DNA of 10,506 bases from Desulfobacteraceae bacterium (GCA_003819975.1 RPPU01000102.1:1-10506), one strand, 5' to 3'; positions 1-5,027 are shown, numbered from the stretch's first letter. Translations and numbers: made by a program. Notes: a model not told the origin generated them from the letters alone.

Positions 1-413
1 CGGGAGCCCAGGGGAAAATTGTATTTAAAAGCGGTTTCAAAGGTGAACTTGACGTCGTCGGCCGTGACCGGTTTGCCGTCGCTCCATTTGGCGCGTTCGT
101 CCAAATAGAAAAGCCAGGTTTTATCGGCCGCTTTGTATTCCCATTTTTTCGCCAGCCAGGGAGTAATGGCGCCGTCCATCATGGGCATGAGCAAGGGCTC
201 ATACATGAGGGTCATGAAAAGATAGGAACCCTCATTACGGACCAGAAAGGGGTTCATGCCGCCCGGAGGGCTTTCCATCCAGCCGATCCTGACAGTGTTG
301 TTTTTGGCTTCAGCCGGAGCCGCTCCCCAGATACAGGGCAAAACCAAAGCCAGGGCAACCAGCAGACAAACCAGTTGTCCGGTTTTTAACTTGTTTTTGT
401 TATTAACGGTCAT
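1..413 (-). CDS. Peptide ABC transporter substrate-binding protein (family 5), N-terminal part, runs off the left edge
   Basis: Periplasmic solute-binding protein of an oligopeptide/dipeptide/nickel-type ABC importer. It would capture the ligand and deliver it to an inner-membrane permease lying outside the window. The frame is open from 413 to the left edge (about 137 residues), so the C-terminal three quarters are missing. A basic start (NKNKLK) and a hydrophobic core (LVCLLVALALVLP) form a signal peptide with a likely AEA|K cleavage. The mature part shows VRIGWMESPPGGMNPF, LMYEPLL, WLAKKWEY and RAKWSDGKPVTADDVKFTFE, all typical of SBP_bac_5 (PF00496). A Cys in the core (VLPC) is a poor lipobox. 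ATG at 413 is chosen over ATG at 419 because GGAGG (421-425 on the plus strand) sits 7 bases upstream of 413 but only 1 from 419. It lies 71 bases behind the GntR gene, probably in one operon. The ligand cannot be read from this part. Confidence 0.92.
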   Translation of the reverse strand, partial: MTVNNKNKLKTGQLVCLLVALALVLPCIWGAAPAEAKNNTVRIGWMESPPGGMNPFLVRNEGSYLFMTLMYEPLLMPMMDGAITPWLAKKWEYKAADKTWLFYLDERAKWSDGKPVTADDVKFTFETAFKYNFPLGS

Positions 414-458
414 GGGCATACCTCCATCGGAAAAAGATTAATAATATTGAGATATACA

Positions 459-485
459 AAAAAAACGTTCAAACCTTGTTTTTTT
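459..485. terminator. Weak A/T hairpin between regulator and binding-protein gene
   Basis: An eight-base inverted repeat (seven A then C at 459-466, G then seven T at 478-485) encloses an 11-base loop. Read on the minus strand it is followed by a T run. The stem has only one G-C pair, so it would at most be a leaky attenuator between the GntR gene and the substrate-binding protein gene. It could also be a chance A/T tract. Confidence 0.25.
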
Positions 486-1225
486 CACGCTTTACGTTCG
501 GAGTTTTCTTTTTTAAGGCTTTTAGTGAACTCGGTGTCCAGCAGGATCAGCTTTTCACATAACATGGTGTCTTTTTCAGCTAAGGCCTTGATCAAGTTTT
601 GATGGCGGTCATAAACATCCTTTATAAATTGAAGGGTCTGGGTGGCGCCCGGATAATGGGTATCCCAGACCACACTCAGGAGCTCCAACAAAGATTGAAC
701 CATATATCTGATTAATGGATTGGCCGAGATCTCGGCAATGGCCAGATGAAAAGCCATATTATTTTGATGGAGATGGGCAGGCGTTTCAATCTCGATAATT
801 ATTTTTTCATTAAGGGCCCGCAGGTTTTCAAGATCTTCAGGCGTGATTTTATCCACTGCCAACCGAATGCTGCAGGTTTCAATAGCCATGCGCGCTTCGT
901 AAAAATGATTTAAATTGAGGCTGCCTTCGTGAAAAAGATCCTGAATGGCGGTAAAAAATGGTTTATAAAAACTATAGGTGACAAAAGCTCCGCCTCTGGA
1001 ACCGGGTTTGATTTCCACAAAGCCCGATTGTTCCAGAACCCGAAGGGCTTGCTTGATCACGACCCGACTGACTTGCAGGGATTCGGCTAATTCACGTTCC
1101 GTGGGCAGTTTGTCACCCACCTTTATTTTTTTGGATACAATCAGGGCCCGGAGTTGGGCAGCGATGGTATCAGGCAAACGTTCTCGTTTTGGAGGCGTTA
1201 ATAAAGGGGTGATTTTCGGGTGCAT
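485..1225 (-). CDS. GntR family transcriptional regulator, FadR/FCD type
   Basis: A 246-residue DNA-binding regulator of the FadR subfamily. Residues about 15-85 form the GntR winged helix: RLPDTIAAQLRALI, KVGDKLPTERELAESLQVSR, then a recognition helix VVIKQALRVLEQSGFVEIK and a wing PGSRGGAFV. Residues about 88-235 are all-helical and fit an FCD ligand-binding domain, with NNMAFHLAIAEISANPLI (His160) and DRHQNLIKALAEKD (His208). These are two of the metal/ligand-binding histidines of FCD domains; the Asp usually found before the first His motif appears to be Asn. The start is supported by AGGA six bases upstream. FCD regulators usually bind small organic acids and control adjacent catabolic or transport genes, so the downstream peptide-binding protein gene is the natural target. 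The effector is unknown. Confidence 0.93.
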   Translation of the reverse strand: MHPKITPLLTPPKRERLPDTIAAQLRALIVSKKIKVGDKLPTERELAESLQVSRVVIKQALRVLEQSGFVEIKPGSRGGAFVTYSFYKPFFTAIQDLFHEGSLNLNHFYEARMAIETCSIRLAVDKITPEDLENLRALNEKIIIEIETPAHLHQNNMAFHLAIAEISANPLIRYMVQSLLELLSVVWDTHYPGATQTLQFIKDVYDRHQNLIKALAEKDTMLCEKLILLDTEFTKSLKKENSERKA

Positions 1226-1282
1226 AAAAGATCCTAATGATTGAGTGATCCGTTCGTTGGGTAGCCCAAAAATATTGTCCCT

Positions 1283-1310
1283 ATTCTAACGCCTTCTCGT
1301 GTCCTGTCAA
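1283..1310 (-). promoter_or_regulatory. Sigma-70-like promoter for the GntR gene
   Basis: On the minus strand a perfect -35 TTGACA (1305-1310) and a -10 TAGAAT (1283-1288, 5 of 6) are 16 bases apart. Transcription would start near 1276, giving a leader of about 50 bases before the ATG at 1225. No clear FadR-type TGGTNNNACCA operator was seen beside it. Confidence 0.65.
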
Positions 1311-1601
1311 CTATAAAAGAACAAATAAAAAATGCTGTTTAAAAAAGTTAAGCATTTCAAGTGGATAAAAATAATTCAAATATTTATGTTAAAAAATGCG
1401 TTTATCATGAAATGGATGAAAATAATTGCGGGCATTAATAAAAAAATGAAGAAGATACTTGCATATTAAAAACAAAAGGTGTAAGTTCAGCCCGTTTTAG
1501 CTGAAACCGGAACAACTGGTTTTGGCATTTTTTATATTCAATTTCAAAGCAGTGCGCTTTGGGAAATGAATATTAACAATTTTTATTAGGAGGAAAGGAT
1601 T
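1311..1601. other. AT-rich divergent intergenic region with repeated motif and leader hairpins
   Basis: This stretch between the divergent regulator and lipoprotein genes has no convincing ORF. It holds a motif of form AARTGGATRAAAATAATT at 1359-1376 and again at 1410-1427 (16 of 18 identical, 51 bases start to start). Each copy is preceded by an AAAAAATGC block (1327-1335 and 1391-1399), so the whole looks like a degenerate tandem duplication. An inverted repeat AAATGCT/AGCATTT lies at 1330-1336 and 1351-1357. Nearer the lipoprotein gene are two small hairpins: AAACC/GGTTT (1504-1508, 1518-1522) and CAAAGC/GCTTTG (1545-1550, 1556-1561). No clear promoter for the lipoprotein gene could be fixed. 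Confidence 0.5.
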
Positions 1602-1775
1602 ATGAAAAAGGGACTTATTATTTTGGCTTTAATCGCGATGTTGGCTTTGGCTGCTTGTGGCGGCGACAAACCGGCTGCTCCGGCTGCTGAGCCCGCTCCG
1701 GTTGCTGAGCCCGCTCCGGCTGCTCCGGAAACTCCGGCTCCGGCTCCTGAATCCGGCACTACCCCGAGCAACTAA
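1602..1775 (+). CDS. Small Ala/Pro-rich lipoprotein, 57 residues
   Basis: A short secreted lipoprotein of unknown role. ATG at 1602 follows a strong ribosome binding site, AGGAGG at 1588-1593, 8 bases before the start. Residues 1-19 form a lipoprotein signal: KK, a hydrophobic core LIILALIAMLAL, and the lipobox LAAC with Cys19 as the lipidated residue, followed by GGDK. The rest is almost only Ala, Pro and Glu in irregular PAPxAE/APAAP repeats ending SGTTPSN, so it is probably disordered. The repetitive GCTCCGGCT codons may expand or contract by slippage. Such entericidin-sized or alanine-proline spacer lipoproteins occur widely, but no named family is claimed. It is monocistronic, with a terminator right behind it. 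The signal, lipobox and RBS make it a real gene; function is open. Confidence 0.85.
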   Translation: MKKGLIILALIAMLALAACGGDKPAAPAAEPAPVAEPAPAAPETPAPAPESGTTPSN

Positions 1776-1787
1776 GTAGTGCGATTG

Positions 1788-1821
1788 GATGAAGCCCGCA
1801 TTCAAGGGAATGGGCTTCATC
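1788..1821 (+). other. Ten-base-pair hairpin at the 3' end of the lipoprotein transcript
   Basis: GATGAAGCCC (1788-1797) and GGGCTTCATC (1812-1821) are perfectly complementary. An inner ATTC/GAAT stem (1800-1803, 1808-1811) closes an AAGG loop, with GC bulged on the left side. No T run follows, so it is not a standard terminator. It may stabilise the mRNA end or act with the terminator a few bases on. Confidence 0.7.
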
Positions 1822-1831
1822 GAAACAGGTT

Positions 1832-1873
1832 AAAAAAAAGGGGGCCAATCCCCATAAGGCTCCCCTTTTTTTT
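1832..1873. terminator. Bidirectional intrinsic terminator between convergent genes
   Basis: Eight A and four G (1832-1843) pair with four C and eight T (1862-1873). The stem continues inward with GCC/GGC (1844-1846, 1858-1860) after one bulged T, around a loop of about 11 bases. The A tract and T tract make it work in both directions, ending the lipoprotein gene on the plus strand and the small secreted protein gene on the minus strand. Confidence 0.88.
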
Positions 1874-1899
1874 GGATCAGATCGAGTTTCCTCTTCTAC

Positions 1900-2169
1900 T
1901 TATTTTTTCACTTCAATCGTGGTGGCGATCATTTTGTATTGGATGATCACCGTGGCGCCTGGTTTCAGATTTCCAGTCACCTTGGTATCGGCATTCCGAA
2001 TGACTTCCAATTGACTCTTTTTGCCTTTTTTAACGACGATCAGATCGTTTTCGAGGGACAGAACCACACCGGTGGCCCGATAGGTTTTAGGTCCATTGAC
2101 CGCAAAAACGATTCCAGTCATTATCGTCATTACGGTCAAGATGACGGCAAACAGAAATAGTCTACGCAT
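1900..2169 (-). CDS. Small secreted/periplasmic protein of unknown function, 89 residues
   Basis: An exported small protein. MRRLFLFAVILTVMTIMTG with IVFA|VNG forms a Sec signal peptide with likely cleavage near residue 23. The mature part of about 65 residues alternates short strands (TYRATGVVLSLEN, DLIVVKKGKKSQLEVIR, TKVTG, GATVIIQYKMIATTIEVKK). This resembles small beta-barrel proteins of the DUF5666/OB-like kind (ATGxV...V.......V...T.......G..V.V.....A..I); the resemblance is by pattern only. There are no Cys residues and no catalytic motif. The ATG at 2169 has GGAGA 7 bases upstream and a good promoter about 50 bases further on. It is monocistronic and shares a terminator with the convergent lipoprotein gene. 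A periplasmic binding or cofactor-like role is a guess. Confidence 0.82.
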   Translation of the reverse strand: MRRLFLFAVILTVMTIMTGIVFAVNGPKTYRATGVVLSLENDLIVVKKGKKSQLEVIRNADTKVTGNLKPGATVIIQYKMIATTIEVKK

Positions 2170-2218
2170 GGCAGGTCTCCTTTTTTGTTTTTTATTGAAA
2201 GAGTGGGGATTAAGGGGA

Positions 2219-2248
2219 AATATAAAATAAGTTGTTTTCGCTTGTCAA
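2219..2248 (-). promoter_or_regulatory. Sigma-70-like promoter for the small secreted protein gene
   Basis: On the minus strand a perfect -35 TTGACA (2243-2248) and a -10 TATATT (2219-2224, 5 of 6) are separated by 18 bases. Transcription would start near 2212, giving a leader of roughly 43 bases with an A-rich tract before the GGAGA ribosome binding site. Confidence 0.65.
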
Positions 2249-2275
2249 TAGAATAAATGGACAACCCAAAAGGTT

Positions 2276-2434
2276 TCAGATTCGGCGGTTCAGGGGGTGA
2301 AGTTTTTTGATTTTTTTGAGGCGCGCCGGCGCCAGGGAGACCAGCTTTTGCGCCAGTTTGGCCCGGATGGGGTTGTAGAACATGGAATAACAATCCCCCA
2401 GTTGGAGATACTGGTCGTAAATCGCTTTAATCGA
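2276..2434 (-). pseudogene. Coding-like fragment of 52 codons, or small ORF from ATG at 2383
   Basis: Right behind the DUF2284 gene, in another frame, 52 codons are open from 2434 to a TGA at 2276-2278. They read SIKAIYDQYLQLGDCYSMF, NPIRAKLAQKLVSLAP, ARLKKIKKLHPLNRRI. The sequence has a plausible amphipathic basic helix. The third codon positions are mostly G or C, as in the neighbouring genes, unlike the overlapping alternative frame. No ATG, GTG or TTG lies before the ATG at 2383, which would give a 35-residue protein (2276-2383) with only a GGGGGA about 10 bases upstream. The upstream end meets a TGA at 2435-2437 inside the end of the DUF2284 gene. It is either the 3' remnant of a lost gene or a small basic protein translated from ATG 2383. 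No family is recognised. Confidence 0.4.
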
Positions 2435-2966
2435 TCAAAAGAAACGCATACCGGTTCATGATTCTGTCATAATTATCCAGGACCTGAATCGGGTAACCGA
2501 TGTTGCGCACCGTAGCATAGACGTCCACGGCCATGGATTCAGGGCTGGGCCGGGCCCGGCGCGGGATGCGGCAGGTTTCGCGCGAGCCGGTGCATTCTTT
2601 GCAAAGCGTGCAGGAATCCATGGCCAGTAAAAAGGCCTTGTAATAGCCGGCCAGGAACACTTCGCGTTCCAAATCCACCAGTTTCGAATTGACTCCTTTT
2701 GACCAGGCATGGCGGTCTTCCGGTTTATCTACCTGTTTTTCAAAGCGAAAAATCGCGGCCCGGTTATAGTCACGGAAAAAGGCCCGGCATTCTTCCACCG
2801 GCGGAGTGTTGGGCGGGCAGGAAGCATTATGACCGTATTCGCCGCAGCCGAAACGGCATTTCATGCGAACCCAATGGCCCACTACGATCTGCTGAGGGCC
2901 CATGAATTTATAATCCTGAAATCCGAACTTCACAAATATATCCTGCAATGCTTTGGTCTCGTCCAT
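2427..2966 (-). CDS. DUF2284 predicted metal-binding protein
   Basis: A 179-residue cytoplasmic cysteine-rich protein of the DUF2284 family (predicted metal- or Fe-S-binding; function not established). The two family signatures are present. The first is MKCRFGCGEYGHNASCPPNTPP with Cys37, Cys41 and Cys50. The second is DSCTLCKECTGSRETCRIPRRARPSPESM with Cys119, Cys122, Cys125 and Cys132, followed by AVDVYATVRNIGYPI. The length is normal for the family and the C-terminus MNRYAFLLID looks complete. The ATG at 2966 is supported by AGGAG 5 bases upstream. A possible -10 (TATACT, 2989-2994) lies ahead with no clear -35. Homologues are common in anaerobes. The neighbours do not point to a specific partner; a ferredoxin-like electron transfer or metal-sensing role is inferred only from the cysteine pattern. 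Confidence 0.92.
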   Translation of the reverse strand: MDETKALQDIFVKFGFQDYKFMGPQQIVVGHWVRMKCRFGCGEYGHNASCPPNTPPVEECRAFFRDYNRAAIFRFEKQVDKPEDRHAWSKGVNSKLVDLEREVFLAGYYKAFLLAMDSCTLCKECTGSRETCRIPRRARPSPESMAVDVYATVRNIGYPIQVLDNYDRIMNRYAFLLID

Positions 2967-2988
2967 GTTTCTCCTAATTAAATAGTTA

Positions 2989-2994
2989 AGTATA
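2989..2994 (-). promoter_or_regulatory. Possible -10 element for the DUF2284 gene
   Basis: TATACT on the minus strand (5 of 6 to TATAAT) lies 22 bases before the ATG, just ahead of the AGGAG ribosome binding site. No convincing -35 was found at the right distance, so the assignment is tentative. Confidence 0.3.
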
Positions 2995-3053
2995 GATTGT
3001 GAAAATTTTTAATTCATTTTTTTACGAGAATTTCATTTTTTTCCTTATTTCGG

Positions 3054-3082
3054 CTTCTGAATTCTGACTCCTGACTTCCTGA
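3054..3082. repeat. Degenerate heptamer tandem repeat (consensus MTYCTGA)
   Basis: Four units in a row read CTTCTGA, ATTCTGA, CTCCTGA and the 8-base CTTCCTGA. They lie just behind the stop codon of the amidohydrolase gene. Short tandem heptamers of this kind (TCAGGAG/TCAGAAT on the other strand) resemble the short intergenic repeats known from several bacterial groups. Confidence 0.6.
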
Positions 3083-3085
3083 GAT

Positions 3086-4435
3086 TTATTGATACGGCTC
3101 CAATCCCAAACCGTAAAACCGGTTGGGGTTGTTGAAGAGCCAGTCCGCGGCCACGCGGACGGCCTGTTCTTCTTCCAGCCAGCCGCTTTCGCAGAGGTCG
3201 GCCAGGGCCGCGGCGAGTGCTTCCTTGGCCAGGGCCAGATGGGCGGATACGAATTCCGGGCCTTCGCGATAATCGCCGCCGAAAGCGTGGATTTTGTTTT
3301 GGGGCATGACGGTCAGGCTGCGTTTGAAGAACTCGATCGTGTAGAGGGGGTCGATCATGGCGGCCCAGCAGGCGTTCAAGGCGACATTCTGATAGTTCTT
3401 GCCCAGGAACAGAATATCGCCCAGGTAGGGCCAATTGGCATGGAACAGATCAAATCGCACGGAAGTATACAATTCCAGGATCGAAGCGAAATGGGCGGCA
3501 TTGGTCTTGTCCACGCGGTTGCCGGTATAAGCCAGGTGGCCGGTATGGATCTGGACCGGCAAACGGAGTTCTTGGGCAAAGCGCATAAATTGGTGAAATA
3601 AGTAGTCGTCCAGGGGCTTGGCTTCGGGCCAAGCCAGTTGGTTTTGAGGATCGGTCAAAAGCTTGTTGAACAGGCGTTCGGCATCACTGCGCGGCGCCAG
3701 ATCGTATTGGATTACGCGGCGGTAGGCGGATTGGTCTTTGAGGGCGATCACGCCTAGGGTCATGCTTTTTTTGATCAACTCCAAGACAGCCTCTTTATAA
3801 TCCGTCAAGCAGGTGATGGTGCGGCCGGTCAAGCTGGTCACATAATCCAGGAAATCACGGCGCCGGATCTCGTGAAAATAGGGCAGGGGAAAGGCCGGGC
3901 GCCAGTTTGCGGGCATGGGAAATTGTTTATTCAAAAAGCGTTTGAGCACGGAATTGCCGGAATAAATGGCCTGGCGTTCTTTTTTGGGCGGGGTCAGGCA
4001 ATCGGAAATAACGGCCTTAATATGAGCCTGTTCCAGGATGCGTAAATAAGAGGCGCTATCCCGACCGGCCAGGCGTTCGGCCACCTTATCCAGGGCGGAA
4101 CGGTTCAGTTCCTTGATCCCATATTCGCGTTCCAGGACCAGCTTGGTCACCCGCGCATAGGCGGTATGCTGGGTGGCGGACCAGAGACGGCTGAAGAGCG
4201 GCCATTTTTGATCGGTGCCGGCTTCCGGGTCCTGGATCAGCTCGATTTCGCTTGGGCCGGCGCCGGCCGACCAAAAATCATTGATCATATACATAAGCGA
4301 CAGGAAGGCGATCGGTTCCTTATAGGAGTCCAGTCCCACATAGGGACCGGCCAGATGTTCATGGCAATCAATGACCGGCATCTTTTCCAGCCGGTCCATT
4401 AAACGGGTCAAAAGCGGGGATGGTTTGGCGAGCAT
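3086..4435 (-). CDS. Metal-dependent amidohydrolase family protein (Amidohydro_2, TIM barrel)
   Basis: A 449-residue cytoplasmic TIM-barrel hydrolase or lyase of the amidohydrolase-2 group (PF04909), substrate unknown. Motifs for the metal site occur in barrel order: VIDCHEHL (His25, His27) on strand 1, LPVQIHTGHL (His297, His300), RFDLFHANWPY (His332), and KIHAFGGDYREGPE (Asp388). Lys233 in GVIALKDQSAYRR could be a bridging or carbamylated lysine. NVALNACWAAMIDP and the C-terminal NNPNRFYGL are also typical of this group, which includes members related to uronate isomerases and decarboxylating hydrolases. The start is backed by AAGGA 7 bases upstream. It appears to be a single-gene unit, with palindromic operator-like sites just upstream (4467-4476, 4487-4506). 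A sugar-acid or aromatic-acid substrate would suit the family but is not shown. Confidence 0.88.
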   Translation of the reverse strand: MLAKPSPLLTRLMDRLEKMPVIDCHEHLAGPYVGLDSYKEPIAFLSLMYMINDFWSAGAGPSEIELIQDPEAGTDQKWPLFSRLWSATQHTAYARVTKLVLEREYGIKELNRSALDKVAERLAGRDSASYLRILEQAHIKAVISDCLTPPKKERQAIYSGNSVLKRFLNKQFPMPANWRPAFPLPYFHEIRRRDFLDYVTSLTGRTITCLTDYKEAVLELIKKSMTLGVIALKDQSAYRRVIQYDLAPRSDAERLFNKLLTDPQNQLAWPEAKPLDDYLFHQFMRFAQELRLPVQIHTGHLAYTGNRVDKTNAAHFASILELYTSVRFDLFHANWPYLGDILFLGKNYQNVALNACWAAMIDPLYTIEFFKRSLTVMPQNKIHAFGGDYREGPEFVSAHLALAKEALAAALADLCESGWLEEEQAVRVAADWLFNNPNRFYGLGLEPYQ

Positions 4436-4466
4436 GGGGGAATCCTTAATATTAAGTTTTAACGTA

Positions 4467-4476
4467 TAAGCGCTTA
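4467..4476. promoter_or_regulatory. TAAGCGCTTA palindrome upstream of the amidohydrolase gene
   Basis: A perfect 10-base palindrome centred on CG lies about 32 bases before the ATG at 4435. The AAGCGCTT core resembles operators of LacI/GalR-type regulators. No such regulator is in the window, so the assignment is inference. Confidence 0.4.
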
Positions 4477-4486
4477 ACTCAGAAAC

Positions 4487-4506
4487 ATCGACAATTTGTT
4501 GTCGAT
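4487..4506. promoter_or_regulatory. Operator-like inverted repeat ATCGACAA-N4-TTGTCGAT
   Basis: Two perfect 8-base arms (4487-4494 and 4499-4506) flank TTTG. The site lies about 50-70 bases before the amidohydrolase start. The minus-strand TTGTCG within one arm could serve as a -35, which would suit a repressor site over the promoter. A short RNA hairpin is the alternative. Confidence 0.45.
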
Positions 4507-4527
4507 AAGTAAAAACTCGGTATCATC

Positions 4528-4637
4528 GTCATTCCGGCATGTCATGATTTTGCAGAACAAAATCATCATTTAGCCGGAATCCACCATTATAAACGCCCGA
4601 AAACCTGGATTCCGGCTAAAAACATGCCGGAATAACG
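4528..4637. repeat. 110-base dyad-symmetric intergenic element (REP/BIME- or MITE-like)
   Basis: The ends are inverted: CGTCATTCCGGCATG (4528-4542) against CATGCCGGAATAACG (4623-4637), 14 of 15 matching. The inner parts are inverted too: TTTAGCCGGAATCCA (4569-4583) against TGGATTCCGGCTAAA (4606-4620), a perfect match. Each half also folds alone, through ATTCCGGC/GCCGGAAT at 4531-4538 with 4573-4580 and at 4609-4616 with 4626-4633. The left half carries a further perfect ATGATTTTG/CAAAATCAT stem (4544-4552, 4558-4566). There is no ORF inside. The architecture fits REP/BIME-type palindromes or a small non-autonomous transposable element. Confidence 0.8.
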
Positions 4638-4684
4638 TAGGTTTGCGTTTGTATTCGTTAATACCAACTGCCCTCTTAGGGCCT

Positions 4685-4712
4685 CGTCTTCCGGGTAGGG
4701 CCCCGGACGACG
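4685..4712. other. GC-rich hairpin with 11-base stem
   Basis: CGTCTTCCGGG (4685-4695) pairs with CCCGGACGACG (4702-4712) at 10 of 11 positions around a 6-base loop, just after a small CCCTCTTAGGG palindrome (4671-4681). No T tract follows on either strand, so it is not a typical terminator. It may be part of the same mobile or repeat unit as the dyad element, or of a small RNA. Confidence 0.5.
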
Positions 4713-4973
4713 CGTAGTAACTTAGTCATGATATAACAGCTTGATGTAAAATGTCATGAATTATCGATATATTACCAAAGGTTTCAAAGATAGGGCAAAT
4801 GGGCATTCAGTGGTGACGATCTTTATTATTCCTTTCAGAATAATTCTCAGAAGAATAATGACCCGGTAACCATATCTTGTGCGCCGAAATCGCACATTCC
4901 CGATCAAGGTGATTGTTATTCTTTATCTGATTCAAATACAAGATCAGCTTTTGAGCTCTCTGTATTAAAAATC

Positions 4974-5002
4974 TTGAATTTCAATGAGATAAAATCTATT
5001 CT
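4974..5002 (+). promoter_or_regulatory. Sigma-70-like promoter for the acyltransferase gene
   Basis: TTGAAT (4974-4979) and TATTCT (4997-5002) are 17 bases apart, about 25 bases before the ATG at 5028. The match to consensus is fair in both boxes, and the spacing is ideal. Confidence 0.45.
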
Positions 5003-5027
5003 TAGATGAATTTTAAGGTGAAACAGC

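Larger units (their letters stand above)
4436..5027. other. Large intergenic region between divergent genes, rich in dyads
   Basis: These 592 bases between the divergent amidohydrolase and acyltransferase genes contain no convincing ORF. From left to right they hold two palindromes near the amidohydrolase promoter, the 110-base dyad element (4528-4637), and a GC-rich hairpin (4685-4712). An A/T inverted repeat ATTATTC/GAATAAT follows at 4825-4831 and 4838-4844, with a second AGAATAAT copy at 4852-4859. A promoter for the acyltransferase closes the region. The stretch 4860-4970 shows nothing I can name. Confidence 0.6.

Noticed and set aside
1586..1820. Minus-strand open frames opposite the lipoprotein gene
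   Set aside because: Their Gly/Ala/Ser repeats are the complement of the Ala/Pro codons of the real gene, and they have no ribosome site.
1788..1821. Terminator function for the first hairpin after the lipoprotein gene
   Set aside because: The stem is perfect but no T run follows. The next structure at 1832-1873 is the actual terminator.
2136..2393. An 85-codon minus-strand open frame
   Set aside because: It overlaps the start of the secreted protein gene, runs through its promoter, and has unbiased third positions and Pro/Gly-rich sequence. The other frame at 2276-2434 is more coding-like.
3054..3082. CRISPR-like array from the heptamer and nonamer repeats
   Set aside because: The units are 7-9 bases with no spacers, so they are simple tandem repeats.
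3089..3601. A 170-codon plus-strand open frame
   Set aside because: It is antisense to the amidohydrolase gene, and its composition is typical of a shadow frame.
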